A stretch of 64,000 nt of DNA from Amylostereum areolatum. Lineage: Eukaryota > Basidiomycota > Agaricomycetes > Russulales > Stereaceae. The stretch covers positions 868,001 to 932,000 of the forward strand of contig SAXG01000016.1 in NCBI GenBank assembly GCA_012932865.1, written 5' to 3'. Shown one piece after another: positions 21,059-32,719 of the stretch. A program made the position numbers and the translations under genes. Every line of letters starts with the position of its first letter. Position 1 is the first letter of the stretch. A model generated the notes under the pieces. The model was given only the letters and a program-made list of their open reading frames with translations, was not told the origin of the DNA and did not search any database.

Positions 21059-22402
21059 CTACAGCACCTCGAGCACCTTCCTCATCTTTTCCACCACCAC
21101 CTTATTCTCCTCCTCCGTCCCCACCGTGATCCTCAAACACCCCTCACATCCCATCTCACCCCCACGGTACCGCACCACCACGCCCTCCTCCTCCGCAAGC
21201 GTCTTGTACACTTTCTGCGCGCGCGCATTGTCCGGCTTCTCCGAGCCGACCCGTTCCAACACAGGTATCATGAGGAAGTTGGCATCGAGCGCGCCGATGG
21301 GGGCGCCGAGACCGAGAGGGGCGAGTGAGCCGAGGGACTGGAGTAGTGCGGTGCGCTGGAGGAGGACGGTGCGGAGCTTCTCGGACATGGTCGTGAGGGA
21401 CGTGGAGGAGAGGGCTTGTGTAGCGAGGAGCGCGGTGGGAGAGGAAATGTTGTAGGGAGCCTTGGTGTTCGACAGGATCTGGATGAGCGGCGGTTGTGCG
21501 AGCGCGATGCCCAATCTACCGTACACCAAACATTGTTCAGAAGATGAAGCGCCCGTGATGAGTGAGAGATGTACCGTATCGCGGCGAGACCGAAGCTCTT
21601 GCTGAGCGTTTGCATGACGCAGAGATTGGGGTACTCCGCCACGAGGGACGCCGCGCTGGAGCCTGGTTCTGAGAAGTCGATGTAGGCCTCGTCGACGACG
21701 ACGACGCCCTTGAACGGCTCGAATTCGAGGATGGCGCGGACGGCAGAGAGGGAGACGAGGGTTCCTGTTGGGTTTCCGGGCGAGCAGAGGAAGACGAGCT
21801 TGATCGCCGGGTCCTCCGCCAGCGCCTTCTTCACCTACTCTACGAGGTCAATCCCACGACAATCCTGGGAAGCAGAGACAACGTACCTCGTCGACGCGCA
21901 CGCTAAACCTCCCGTGTTCGCCACCCTCGCCCTGCACGCCCGACAGCTCCAGCGGTATCTTGACGACCTCGACGTCGTTCACCTGCGCACACACCGCATA
22001 CATTCCATACGTCGGCGGACAGGTGAGGATTTTCTCCCGCGCGGGCGCGACGCACACGCGCATGAGGAGGTCGATGACCTCGTCCGATCCTACGCCCAAG
22101 AAGACATACGATGTGTCTGGTAGGCCGCGCATCTCCGCGAGGCGGGACTTGATAGCGGGGTGCGAGGGGTCTGGATAGCGATTCAGGTCGAGCGCGAGGA
22201 ACTGGTCCAGGTCTCCTGCGTCTGAGGCCTGTTGTGTAGGCGAGGTGATGGAGTGCCCGAAGGCGTTCTCGTTCGCGTCGAGGAGGATGCCCTCCGAGTA
22301 GTCATCACGGGCGCATCGGTAGGGGTGGAGAGCGAGGATGTTCGGGCGGATGACCTGCTCGATTGTAAAGTGCGGGGCTTTGTTTGTCGACTTCGAAGCC
22401 AT
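21059..22402 (-). CDS. HIS5: Histidinol-phosphate aminotransferase (intact copy)
   Basis: Three exons (22402-21887, 21834-21575, 21515-21059) give 1233 nt, 410 aa. It is a PLP-dependent class I/II aminotransferase that converts imidazole-acetol phosphate to histidinol phosphate in histidine synthesis. Seen: NENAFG near the N-terminus, RYPDPSHPAIKSRLAE, GVGSDEVIDLLMR, CPPTYGMY, FLCSPGNPTG, VDEAYIDFS and the Schiff-base lysine in LSKSFGLAAIR, all in family order, with RITVG near the end. Two decayed copies of the same gene lie 4-8 kb to the left, each paired with an HNH-like gene, so this is the surviving member of a triplicated unit. The single working copy probably keeps the cell histidine-prototrophic (inference). 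Confidence 0.95.
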
Positions 22403-22821
22403 TTCTGTCTATTAGAAGAGGAAAGGAGGGAATGTATAGCCCGTCAAAGGCGACGATGGTGTGAACGAGTGCATCAGCAAAAGTGCCGATAACTTGTAGC
22501 TCTTGTAACCCCGACAAGGTTTCGGCCCGGAATTGTAGCACCGAATCGAGCCTTGTGGCGTCGTACCCGCTTCCCAAATCTCTTGCATTCTCTTGCAGGT
22601 CGGTGTACCCTCCGTTTACTTCCGTATCATGTTGTATTCTCGATGTAGCTATTACTGAATCTGAATCCGACTTCAAGCTTCAAGCTTCAAGCTTTAAGTT
22701 CGACTTGAACTATGCCGCAGACTTGTCTCGTCAACATGGGCTCGCACCCCCACGTGACATAACCGTGGGACTAATCTCCGACAGACCATCTCTGCGCGAC
22801 GCGTCGTCCTTTCGCATCCGC
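22403..22821. other. HIS5 upstream region up to the transposon
   Basis: It contains the likely HIS5 promoter and a short direct repeat, CAAGCTTCAAGCTTCAAGCTT, at about 22673-22693. No gene was recognised. The first CACTA-like element is inserted at its right end. Confidence 0.45.
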
Positions 22822-22824
22822 ATT

Positions 22825-22835
22825 CACTGCGTTCA
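22825..22835 (+). repeat. Left terminal inverted repeat of transposon 1
   Basis: CACTGCGTTCA, perfectly inverted at 29745-29755, with target duplication ATT just outside. Confidence 0.85.
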
Positions 22836-23210
22836 AGGACCCGCGACTCTGATTCTGGTTAGGTCGGGGAAGGCGGGAGATCGGGTGTTGGACACCCACC
22901 TACTCCGACGTCCGTGAGGGTCAACGTGGCTCCGACCGGTGGACTTGGTTTGGTACTGAATGGTGGGATGTACGGAACCGGAGTGGCTGCGTGCAGCTAA
23001 ATGTTCAATAGCGGAGCAGCTCAGAGTAGCGCGGGGTAGCCCAGAACAGCTCGGTGTAGGTGTAGCTAGGCCCCCGCTTCTAATCGAATATGGATGTCCG
23101 CCGTCCGGGTTTGTGCGGCCGTTGACAGGCATAAATCACAGTTAATTGAATATATTTCATTGTATCTATACTTTGCCCTCCCACTGCAGCACTCGCACTC
23201 TCTCGCTACC

Positions 23211-25220
23211 ATGGTGCCTACCAGCTATCCCGACCCTCCCCACGATGCGGACCCCATCCTGCAGGCTTTGTGGCCACAGCTAAGCGAGAGCGTGCGGAAG
23301 TCAGCGACAGAAAAGGCGCATATAGCGAGGTATGGATCGGACGCACCTCCCGAGGACCCGTATCCGCAGCTACGAGGACACGATAGGGAAGCAGAAGATG
23401 GTCGGGGGCAACGCCGAAAGGCTGGAAGGAGCAGATTGGAAGACTATCCAAAGAAACGACGAAGGAGACGTTCTCGCTCACCTGGTTCTCGGTCCCGGTC
23501 TCGCTCGCACTCGCCGTCTCGTGCTCATCCCTATTCCCGTACACCCTCCCGTTCTCGTTCCCGCTCCCGTTCCCACCGCCGTGCCCGTTCCCGTTCCCGT
23601 GGCCAACCAACATTAGCTCCTAGACCGGCGCCATCCAGCTCCCATCCCTCGAACACCCGCCAGGCATCGCATATATCTGCCTCGTTCGAGCACGACCTTG
23701 ATCCTCTGCTGCTTGGCCATCCTGCTCGCCCATCACGCTCCAATCAAGAGGTACCTGCAGAACAAAGTCATCAGAGGGGACGAACCACGCGTCGGGATGG
23801 CTCACCTGCACATGACACAGGTAGTCTTCATCGCACCGAGTCTGGTCGTCAACGTGCTGCTCGTGAGAAGAGACAAATCATGAAGAAGAAGGAAGATCCT
23901 ACGATGCACGATCACGGGCGGCAACTTGTCAATGCCTCACATTGTATGGAATCTCTGGTGGACATTGCACGAACAGGTGTCAAAGAGCTGAGCTCGGGGC
24001 AAAACCGCGCACGCCTGGATATTCTAGTAGGTGGCATCTTGATCCCGGTCTTGATCCCGGTCATGTGCGCATCTACTGACTACGCGTTAGGCCCATGTCA
24101 GATCACAGTATCGAGACCTCACCGGAGTCCCACAGGGGGCAAAGTGGCCCATCTGGACGCTCAACATGGATATACGCAAAAATCCTGACAATCTGGATCA
24201 GGTATTTTATACACTGGACTTCAATGAGGGTGTGAAGGCAAAGGTGAACCGCGAGATCTTTGAGAGGATTGGTGATGTTGTCATGCAAGACCTGAAGGCA
24301 AGTAATTTTCGTGAGTATCGTGTCGCGATTGCGCGGAGGACTTACGCTGTACTTAGCTTGACTGCGCAAAAAGCAGACCGTCCTGGGCTGTCGATCCCTC
24401 ATTCCGTGTGGATCATTCAACGGTGGTCGTTCTTGCCAAGAACACGTTTGACGGATTCAGGCGAGAGTTTCGAAGCCAACAAGATGAGGAGCGGAGCCGA
24501 AGGGAACAGTTTGCGTCGCAAAAGTCGCGACAAGTGCTGCGGTCCAAGCTAGTAAGGCCAGGCTCACGTATATGGTCAATGACGTACTGACATTCACGCA
24601 GAAAGCGAAGCATATCATGTCCGCTGTGCCTGCTTATCGCGCCTTGTATCGCGAGAAACCTGATCCAACTGCCTTTGTCACCCCCGAGATGATGTCGGAT
24701 GAGGCCTCGTGCGCTGAGGGACAGATACCTGCTGATGAGCCTGCATTCACGGAGTGGAAAAACGAGATGGCGACCCATACATATGGTGCCCTCCAGCCGC
24801 CCGAGGTCCTAGAGAAAGTCAAGTTTTTTGAAATCATCCGACCGAATTTTCGTTCAGAATTGGTGAGTATGATTGGACTGAACAGACTTACAGCAGCTAC
24901 TCACCACAGGTCAGGTCACCAATGTATTGCATCAACTAGCGAAGCTACATTGGGAAGGCCTCACACAACGGCAGCGGTCGGAGTACGCGCCTCGTGTCCG
25001 AGGATCTGGCCGTGCAAGCGACAACCCTCCAACGGTTGCGCCATTCGATATTGCGATTGACGAGGACTGGTTCGAGCTTGTAAAGGACAGGGATGAGTAT
25101 CAGACAATATTGACGGACTACTACGCTTACGGAAATCCAGCTGGGTGGGACGGCGAGGTGGCCATCGGGCAGGAGGAAGATGCACGGCCAGCCGAAACTG
25201 CCGCGGCCCCCGTCGGTTGA
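23211..25220 (+). CDS. Transposon 1 accessory protein (RS-rich, TnpA-like role)
   Basis: The ATG at 23211 follows a plausible leader and the first exon runs to about 24030. Donor GTAGGTGG and acceptor TTAG at about 24092 join it to AHVRSQYRDLTGVPQGAKWP, and further short introns lead to the stop at 25220. Residues 110-180 are rich in Arg-Ser dipeptides and basic residues (nuclear or RNA/DNA-binding type), followed by a more ordered C-terminal half ending in an acidic IAIDEDWFELVKDRDEY-like stretch. No catalytic domain was recognised. Its place inside the TIRs and beside a Tnp2 gene suggests the second protein typical of these elements. Internal exon borders are approximate. Confidence 0.6.
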
Positions 25221-25385
25221 TCATAAAGACAAGCGCGAGGAGATGTCGAGTCGTATATCATGCCTTGTAGAGTGTTCGTGTTAGATAAGTTTGATATGTA
25301 CAGTTATACACATACCGTGCTGTCTGAGATGGGAATCGCCATGAACCTGGAATGCTACCACCAAAGTCACGAAAGGATCTAGTAG

Positions 25386-28300
25386 TCAACAATGAATCCG
25401 TACCCGTTGCAAAGTTGTTGTTACCCAGACTTCGCCTTTGGGTGTGCAAATAATGCCTCGCGCTAACTGACATCGGATGCTCGACACGGAGATAACTGAT
25501 GCGGGGGCATCCGGTACAGTATCATCGAGATACTTTCCGTAGGCCCAGAACTCGACCTGCAGCTCGGGGCTTGTGCAACACACACCCATTAGATATGAGA
25601 TAGATGAGATTGAACAAGATACCCACAATTCATTCCATGGGTTTGGCTGAAGCGGCGATGCTTCGGGAACCATCCACGCCACTTCAGCGTAGACCGCAGC
25701 ATTGAAGTCAAGGCTTGATTGAGCATGCTGGAAGAGGCGGCGGACCTCGCCTACCTGCACGCAACCGTCCAGCACGATCTTGACCAATGACGATGCAGCC
25801 TGGTGCGCCTGACTCTGTGATTCTGCGACAGATGTTATTCTTCGACCATCAAGGATGACATAACGGAGAAAATGGGCCTGGGTGGTTAGAAATGGGGCAA
25901 AACGTGGCTTGAAGCGTTCCGTTGGCCACCAGACCTGTTTGAGGGATTTGTTGTACATGGTATATAACCCGCGTTGCGCGCGGACAGACAACGACTCCGA
26001 CTGCTTTCGAACAGGCGGACCTGGCTGCAGGGGAAGAACAGATAGAACTAGGATCAAGTAGTTAGTAGCTGGTGGGATCAACATTGAATTGTAATCAACG
26101 TACGATCTTCGACAACACCAGGGTTGTGCGCCAAATCTTGGACAGTACCGCGTACTTCCATGTTGGATGAGAGGCCAAGAAGTCGGGTTGCGACTGTGGC
26201 AGATGTGTCGTTGTCGGACTGCGACAAAGCGACGATCTATGCATGGTTAGATAACGGATTCTCGATGAGGGATGGAAAATGTACCAAATCCTTGAGGCGA
26301 ACATCCCGCGCTATTGAGCGCATCATCGTGATCTCCATCTGCCCGCCACTCCAGTTGTTGAGGTTGAAGCTCTTCAAGATCTTGTTGAGTCGCTCAGACA
26401 GGAATGCCCAAAATCCGGGGACAGGACCGTAGTCACGGATGTGGTCGCCGGTGTGGGTTGAGAAGTGGTGGTTAGGTTTCATTTTATCCTGCCCATGAAC
26501 CTGGATACATTCGAGTCAGCCCACAACGATGACACGGACGGTGACAGACCTGCTTATAGAGCAGCAAGTACTCTGTAAGTAATGCCTCGCCACGCTGGAG
26601 ACTTTCCTCGGTGTGAGAGAAAGCGAGAAGGACCTTGATCGCCGCTGCGAGCAGCAACGTGAGCCTTGTCTCATCAGGATGGATGCGCCGCGTTGGTGAC
26701 TTGGGCACGGTCGTCGCCTTATTCCCCTTCCCCTTTTTGCTCTTGTTCTTTACCCCCGCAACGCCACCTGTCGCCGCAACCGCCTTCTCCTTCCCTTTTT
26801 GACTCTTCCTTTGGGGGTTGGGTGTGGGCTCGAGCGTTGCAGTACTGCGACCGATGGTTGCATGTGTTTCGCTGGCTGGATCTGCTTCTAAAATTACCAG
26901 CTCGGCGTCGATGGGGGCAACGAGCACATTTGAATCGAACTTAGCCTTCGCTACTTCGTACTCTTGGGTTGCGGAGGGGAGAAAGCTATCCCATATGAAG
27001 GGTAGCTGTAGTGTAGTGTGCGCACGACACGGTGAGAGAAGGCTTGAAGAGATATGTTATATGTACTTACCAGCATAGCGGCGGGCGTCGTAATGAGCAT
27101 CTTGTACTCATCCGCCCCAAGTGAGCCACCCGCAGGATCTCCCACACGAAGCGGTAGGCGGCCTAACCACGATGGAACTTCTAGCTGCACCGGTAAGGCA
27201 AGGTTGGTGTCAAAATAAGGGGATATCAGCTTACGGAGTCAAGGAACTCGTGTATCATCGCTAGTTCGCGCTTGGTACCGGCCTCGGTTGTAGTGCGGAG
27301 GGATCCTTGTAGAATCCAGCTGCTGTACCATTGGTTCTTCACGAGGCCTGCTCAGGTCCATACGTTAACGCGGTGGCCACCAGAAAGAGAGTTGCACATA
27401 CCGAGCAGGAGGTTGTGCATGGGATCGATTACCGTCATCCGAACGACGTCGAAGTATCGAAGCCGGGAGAATTCCGTCCAGCGGGCACCATGCTTGTCGA
27501 AGTACGCCTTGCGTTCTTTCTTGTTGGTGAGTTGCAGCCACTCTTCCGCATGTTCATTGTGTGATTGCCCGTCTCGACAGTGGCCACTCTGAAAATGGAT
27601 CATCAATATTTTATGCGAGTAAGAACAGACCAGACCCACCGCCGCGAAGGGCTTCATCGCTGTACATGTCCGCACGTGTTGTGGTGCACTTTGGACAGGG
27701 TGCGTTCTCGTGACGATGGTCAGGAAATCCACCCATTTTGCACATAGCGGGATGATCGCAGACAATGCCAATAAGAGCAAATCACACGAGGATACCTGAT
27801 GTATGATTAGTGCTAGACACATCGTAAGATACGGCTCACTTACCATCTGGGTGTTTAGGTGTGCAGATGACGATGCCGTGTTCGTAAAGCCGGATGAGCT
27901 CGTTGACAAGGAGAGCGAGGAATTCCTGTAGTTGCTCGGCCGTGGGCTCAGTCGGCCCTGGCGTCATCATCCCGACCAGCAAGTTTTTGGGTTCATACCT
28001 AAGCATCACGGTCAGCATTGTACTTGAACGGACCAGCGCAAAAACACACCGGATCGCTTCGGGCAGGTTCGAAACGCAGAACGAAAAGACACCTGCTCGA
28101 GTGCGACGGCGCGTAGGGACTCGTGTGGGCACAGAACCTGTGGAATGTGGTCAGAAGGATGAAGAGACAAAAACGGAGAAAGTCATACCAATCCAGCAGC
28201 GAGAGTTCCTCCAATGCGTAGCTCGTTGTTTTTGTCCGACGGAAAGAACTTTTCGCCGTTCGGGCCCTGCAGATCCTTCCAGATAGCGCCGTCCATTATG

Positions 28301-29428
28301 TCGTTGAGGATGCCGTCCCTACGATCGCGAACCTTCCAAGTGTCCATCTGCTCCTCCATTCCGGGGCGCGACAGTAGCTCGGTGAGCATAGAACTGAGGC
28401 TCTGGTAAGGTACGGATAGTTTGGGGGGCGGAGCAGGTGGGGGCTGGCCACTGCAGAGTCCAAACCATGTTGGCACGGGCTTGTTGAAGAGGGGCTCCTC
28501 GCACTTTGCGCATTGCCTGTCGGTTGTCGTATCAGATGCGTGGAGGTGAAGGCACTTCGGACATGCAATGAGAATCTGAAAGCGGTCATCCATATCTAAG
28601 GATTTAAACGTGGTTGTTAGCGTGACAGGCATAGGATCATCTTGTGGGATGAGGGAGAGAGCGACAAATATTGTACGGAGAGCGAAAAGGAGGATGGCGC
28701 AGCCACGAAACGGGAGATGGTATTCGGTGTGTAGGAAAGCGGTAACAACTAGAAGTAAACGGATATACCACGAGCTGTGAGCAGCTTCCAGAATATCAGA
28801 AGGAGGGCGGGGGGGATCCATCACATGTAAAGGTACATCGTCGTAAGTGTTGGTATCGTAAGTGTCCAGGTCGTCGTCCGAATCTTCAGGATCTGGAGCA
28901 AGTGGTGGTGGGGCGTCTCGATCAACAAGAAGGATTTGTGCTTCGTGCAGGTCGTAGGGGTCGTCGTAGAGGCCTGATTGTAGGGCCAGCGCGGAGTCGT
29001 CGATGGCCGGAGGCATCGGGAGTTCTTGAAAGTTGCGTGTGGGGGACGGTGAATGGTTGACCATGTCCACTGGAAACTCAGAAGGTGCAAAGTCCTGTAC
29101 GTGTTTCAGCACATGAGGGATAAACAGAAGAGCACTACCCACCTGTGAGCCATCCCTCTCCGCCTGAACGCGCTTTTTTTCGCTGTGGCACTGACGCGTC
29201 GTCACTCAGCCGTCTCCTCCGAACTCGAATACCACTCGACGAAGAGCCTGCTTGGATGTTGACTCCAGGCTGGCGTGCGCGCGCAGCATCCCTCGCAGCG
29301 TGGCTCTCCGCCTCCCATCGAGGAATCGTACACCCGCTGGAGTTGGTTTTGACGCACGTCAAGCATGCGCACACCACGAGAAACTCTCGGCCACCGCGCA
29401 CGTTCGATGACGCGTTGTTCCTTGCCAT
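25386..29428 (-). CDS. Tnp2-like CACTA transposase of transposon 1
   Basis: It starts MARNNASSNVRGG with a Cys-containing N-terminal segment (CACLTCV...C), followed by many exons. A zinc-ribbon-like ACPKCLHLH...QCAKCEEPLF lies at about 28450-28570. The core Tnp2 motifs are in order: DWYDFLRF, RYEPKNLLVGMMTPGPTEPT, SHNEHAEEWLQLTNKKERK, FSRLRYFDVVRMTVIDPMHN, then LPLRVGDPAGGSLGADEYK, HHFSTHTGDHIRDYGPVPG, QVEFWAYGKYLDD and IRCQLARGIICTPKG. These are characteristic of agaricomycete Tnp2 transposases (PF02992-type). I did not resolve every exon, so I cannot say whether the full frame is intact; no obvious premature stop was seen in the large exons. Confidence 0.8.
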
Positions 29429-29744
29429 AGGTATGATAGACGGAAAGAAAAGGGGGAGACGTGAGCCAGCGTCAGGGGAGAACAAGGGAGGATGCGATGG
29501 GGGTGAGACGCAAAAGACGCGTAATCGACTTGAGCGAAAAAACTTGTTGATCAAGTGGCGGGTCCCACGCTACTCATGAACCGAGTACATCTGTACACTC
29601 GTCTATTCTAATTCTAAATAACTACCTAATACGCTGTGGAACAAGCCCCTCCTCGGACCACCTCGCATCCGGACGAACCATCTTCTCGGAGACTCCGAGT
29701 AGCTCGGATTAGGTCAGCTACTCAGACTCTGCGCAGAAACGGCC

Positions 29745-29755
29745 TGAACGCAGTG
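29745..29755 (-). repeat. Right terminal inverted repeat of transposon 1
   Basis: TGAACGCAGTG on the plus strand, the reverse complement of the left end, followed by ATT. Confidence 0.85.
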
Positions 29756-29767
29756 ATTCCTCTTCCT

Positions 29768-29882
29768 ATCCCCGTCCCCCATCCCCCGTCTCATTCCCCA
29801 GGGCCCCATTCCCCATCCCCCATCCCCTTTCCTATCTCCCTTCTCCTGTCTCCCGTCTCCTGTTCCATTTCCCATTCCCCTT
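29768..29882. repeat. C-rich minisatellite (CCCCATYCCC units)
   Basis: Irregular copies of CCCCATCCCC, CCCATTCCCC and TCTCCTGTCTCCC follow the transposon's target duplication directly, so the element jumped into or beside a simple repeat. Confidence 0.75.
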
Positions 29883-31043
29883 ATGCATATATGCACCACT
29901 CGGTCCCTCTTGGCTCCTCCTCCAGCCGCTGTGGCCGCAAACAAACAGGCCTAGAATGGTTAGTAGTTTCAGTTACTCTGATTCTACCTCCAACTTGGCT
30001 TATACTCCACCAGCGACAATGAGACAATCGGCGGCAACAAATGAAGTCTCACTGATGTCGGCGAGCCCACACCAAAATTGCATTCAATGGCAGGGAAGAG
30101 CTTGCATGTAGTCTTTTTTCATGACCCCGATTTGGCTGACCTTTGCGCGTAGGCAATCCACATGTCCGTGCAAAAAACCAAGTTGGCTCTGATTGCATTG
30201 TTGGAACCTTTGTCGTACATCCCCGTTTGTGCATATATGCGCATACACTCATGTTCTCAGGCCCTGTCAAATCTTCGACACAGGGCCATCTCTGTCCCAC
30301 CGTCCATGCACTGACAACCGCTGCGACATCTTAAGGTACGCCCCCTGCCCGTATTGAAAAATTGCAAACGGGATACAACGAAGAGTAACGAGCAAGTGAC
30401 GGAGGGAGAGACAGCGAAGCAGGATAAGCGGGAACGGAAGGCGACTAGCAATGTACGCATATCATTCTTCGCTCTGGCGCTTTGCCCTCCGCTCACAACC
30501 TCTCCTACGTTACAAGTATCTCTTCCCCGTCGTCCCTCGCTCGTCTTATATGGCTTATCCCCGTTTGCTTCTCGGGCTGTCGCTGCCTCATGTACCTGAG
30601 TTCCTTTGTAACCTGTCAAACACATCTGTATTGGCTGTCAGGATCACTTCGTATCAATTCCATTTGATTGCAATCATATACACAGCCTAGAATGTGCTAC
30701 AATAAGTGTTTCGGATTACAACGGAATGCAATCAGTGTCTTCCGCGCGCGCGAGGGTGTTCTTCGGTGATTCTACCCAGTTTTTCCTGTCTTACATTTGG
30801 CTTACATTCAGCTTACAATCACCTTACAAGCCTTTAAAGCAAACCCGGGGGTCATACACATTCCTCTGTAGCTTTCCGAGGAAAATTGTAGCTTATCTGA
30901 AAATTGTAGCTTATTTAGGACTTGTAGCAGGGTACAATGACATTGTACCGGAATACAAGTTTCATGCACTTTTGCTGATGTGGGAAAGAGTGCAACATAT
31001 CGCGATTGACTATTGACTGGGATCGGGTTGACTCGAAAAACGC

Positions 31044-31084
31044 GCTGATAAGATAAGATTGTCTTTGCTTGCCATCGTTATCAG
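31044..31084. promoter_or_regulatory. GATA module (GCTGATAAGATAAGATTG ... GTTATCAG)
   Basis: Two tandem GATAAG cores at 31044-31061 and an inverted TTATCAG at 31077-31084 make CTGATAA/TTATCAG ends. The same module is at 18495 and 33042. Confidence 0.5.
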
Positions 31085-31352
31085 TCCCGCGATTGTGCCG
31101 GGTGGCAGATATCCCTCCTTCCTAGGCGAAGTCCTCGCATATTCGCGTCCAGTGACTATGTACAGCGGGGTTTTTTTTACCGGCATTGAAGATAGATAGT
31201 ATACAGTAAATTTTTATGGAGTGAGGGCCCGCGTCATCAAGCGTCTTTCATTGAGTCACACCAAGACAGTACTACGTACAAGTTGTGCACAATACCGAGG
31301 AAATACACTACTCGTACATTCATGAGACCAAGTCGTTCACCTCCGTCTGAGA

Positions 31353-32719
31353 TCATTCCTCTTCTTCCGTCCTTCCCCAATACGTCGCCCACAGAAGGTC
31401 CCAAATCTCCTTACCAGCGGGCGTCTGCCAGAGGGACTCGGGATCCTGCTTGATGACATCCAGTCGACCTTCGTTTTTGACTTTCATGGCTTCTTTCACT
31501 GCATCCGTGTCCCATATAGGGAATTCCTCTTCGATATCTTCGCCCAAAAAGTTTACTAAGAGGCCCCACCGGAAATGGTCGCGAAGAAAATCGATCAGAA
31601 ACGAGCTTTTCTGGGCGAGGAATGCCAGGTGCTCGTCGAGGCCGAGCTCTTCTCTAAGGTTCTCCTGAGGGGATCGAACGCAACGAAGCGGAATCCATCC
31701 TTGAACATGATATCAGACATGCACGAAATAAGGACAGATCCAGACCCACGTCGACGTCGATACCGAATGCGTTCTCATGCATCAGTGTCGCCACCTTCTC
31801 ACTCATCATGGCTGCGTTGTCAGATAGACACAACTGCTCTTGCATCCGATAAGGGTCGTGAAGCTAGAAAGTGGGATCGTTAAGGCCTAAACATCGAACT
31901 GGACGCTGCGTGGATATATGGCTCACTTTGGGCGCCCAAGTTGGTGGGAAGATCCAGTGGACACTTGCAGGACTCTCCTTAGTCAAAAAACACTGGCCAC
32001 CGTCACGCGTTTGCACGTCGCCCTGGATCTTCTCTGGAATTTCATACTATTCGATATGAGCTAGTTGCATTCGAAGAGAGAGCATAGACAACGCACAAAT
32101 TCCATTTTGGCAGGGTATTGGCGTGATCCAGGGTACATCTCCGCATATCTCTTCATTTCCTGAAGGGAAATTTCCTGTCTCCGATCGGATGCCCCCATGG
32201 ACCAGTGTATTCCACAACATCTGGGACCGACAAGAAACAATGTCAACAACGCAGTCTCATCTGACGAGCCTTTCGCAGGACCGTGATTCGGACGTACCTT
32301 TTAAAACACAGCAATAACTCTTCTTACATTCCAGTTCATCTGCCAAGCGGAGTGCGTTCGCACCTTCGGCCGGGTTTTGAGACAGATCCGCTGGCCGACG
32401 GTTTTAGCACCGCAGGATATATGTTCAAATCCACCCCTTCCACCCCAAAGTCGGGGTCGACAAGCTGAATCCACCTCTTCACGTTTCCTACGCTGACAGG
32501 AGCGCCGGTGTTCAGGCTCGTATTTATCCCTTGAAAGAGCAAAGATTGAAAGAATCATTAGTGATGTTTATGGATCAGGGAGCTCGATGAAATACCTCCA
32601 ACCAATCTAGAGGGATCTGAAGGCCAAAAAATAAAGGTATCAAATCCCTGTTCGCGAGAAGCGTTCGGAAGGATATAACCATACGCCGATACAGTGTCGG
32701 ACGCAGCTGTTTCCGGCAT
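31353..32719 (-). pseudogene. HNH_2-like family, copy E, broken by three frameshifts
   Basis: The exon plan equals copies B-D and all conserved blocks are present: FDTFIFWPSDPSRLVGG, VKRWIQLVDPDFG, VQTRDGGQCFLTKESPASVH, NAAMMSEKVATLMHENAFGI and SLWQTPAGKEIWD. The frame breaks at a homopolymer at 32375-32378 (T4 on the plus strand), so that translation meets a stop instead of running into the KKSYCCVLK block; again at the C5 run at 32192-32196; and by a missing base at about 31665-31672, where copy B reads CCCTCCAGG and E reads CCCTCAGG. With three independent shifts it is a young pseudogene, unless the assembly is wrong. Confidence 0.8.

Larger units (their letters stand above)
22825..29755. 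mobile_element. CACTA-like (EnSpm, Tnp2-type) DNA transposon 1
   Basis: The ends are CACTGCGTTCA at 22825-22835 and its exact reverse complement, TGAACGCAGTG, at 29745-29755. They are flanked by the direct repeat ATT (22822-22824 and 29756-29758), the 3-bp target duplication expected of this superfamily. Inside are a plus-strand accessory ORF and a minus-strand Tnp2-like transposase that converge near 25.2-25.4 kb. Subterminal AGTAGC/GCTACT-type motifs occur at both ends. The length is 6931 bp. Intact TIRs and target duplication suggest a fairly recent insertion. Confidence 0.88.
29759..31352. other. Gene-free stretch right of transposon 1
   Basis: It starts with a CCCCAT-type minisatellite, then low-complexity DNA. 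From about 30640 to 30985 it is AT-richer, with repeated TTACA/CTTACA and TGTAGC strings, perhaps subterminal repeats of a decayed element. A GATA module lies at 31044-31084. No gene was recognised on either strand. Confidence 0.5.

Noticed and set aside
23480..23620. Tandem Arg-Ser codon repeats taken for a minisatellite
   Set aside because: They lie in the open frame of the transposon 1 accessory gene and encode an RS-rich domain.
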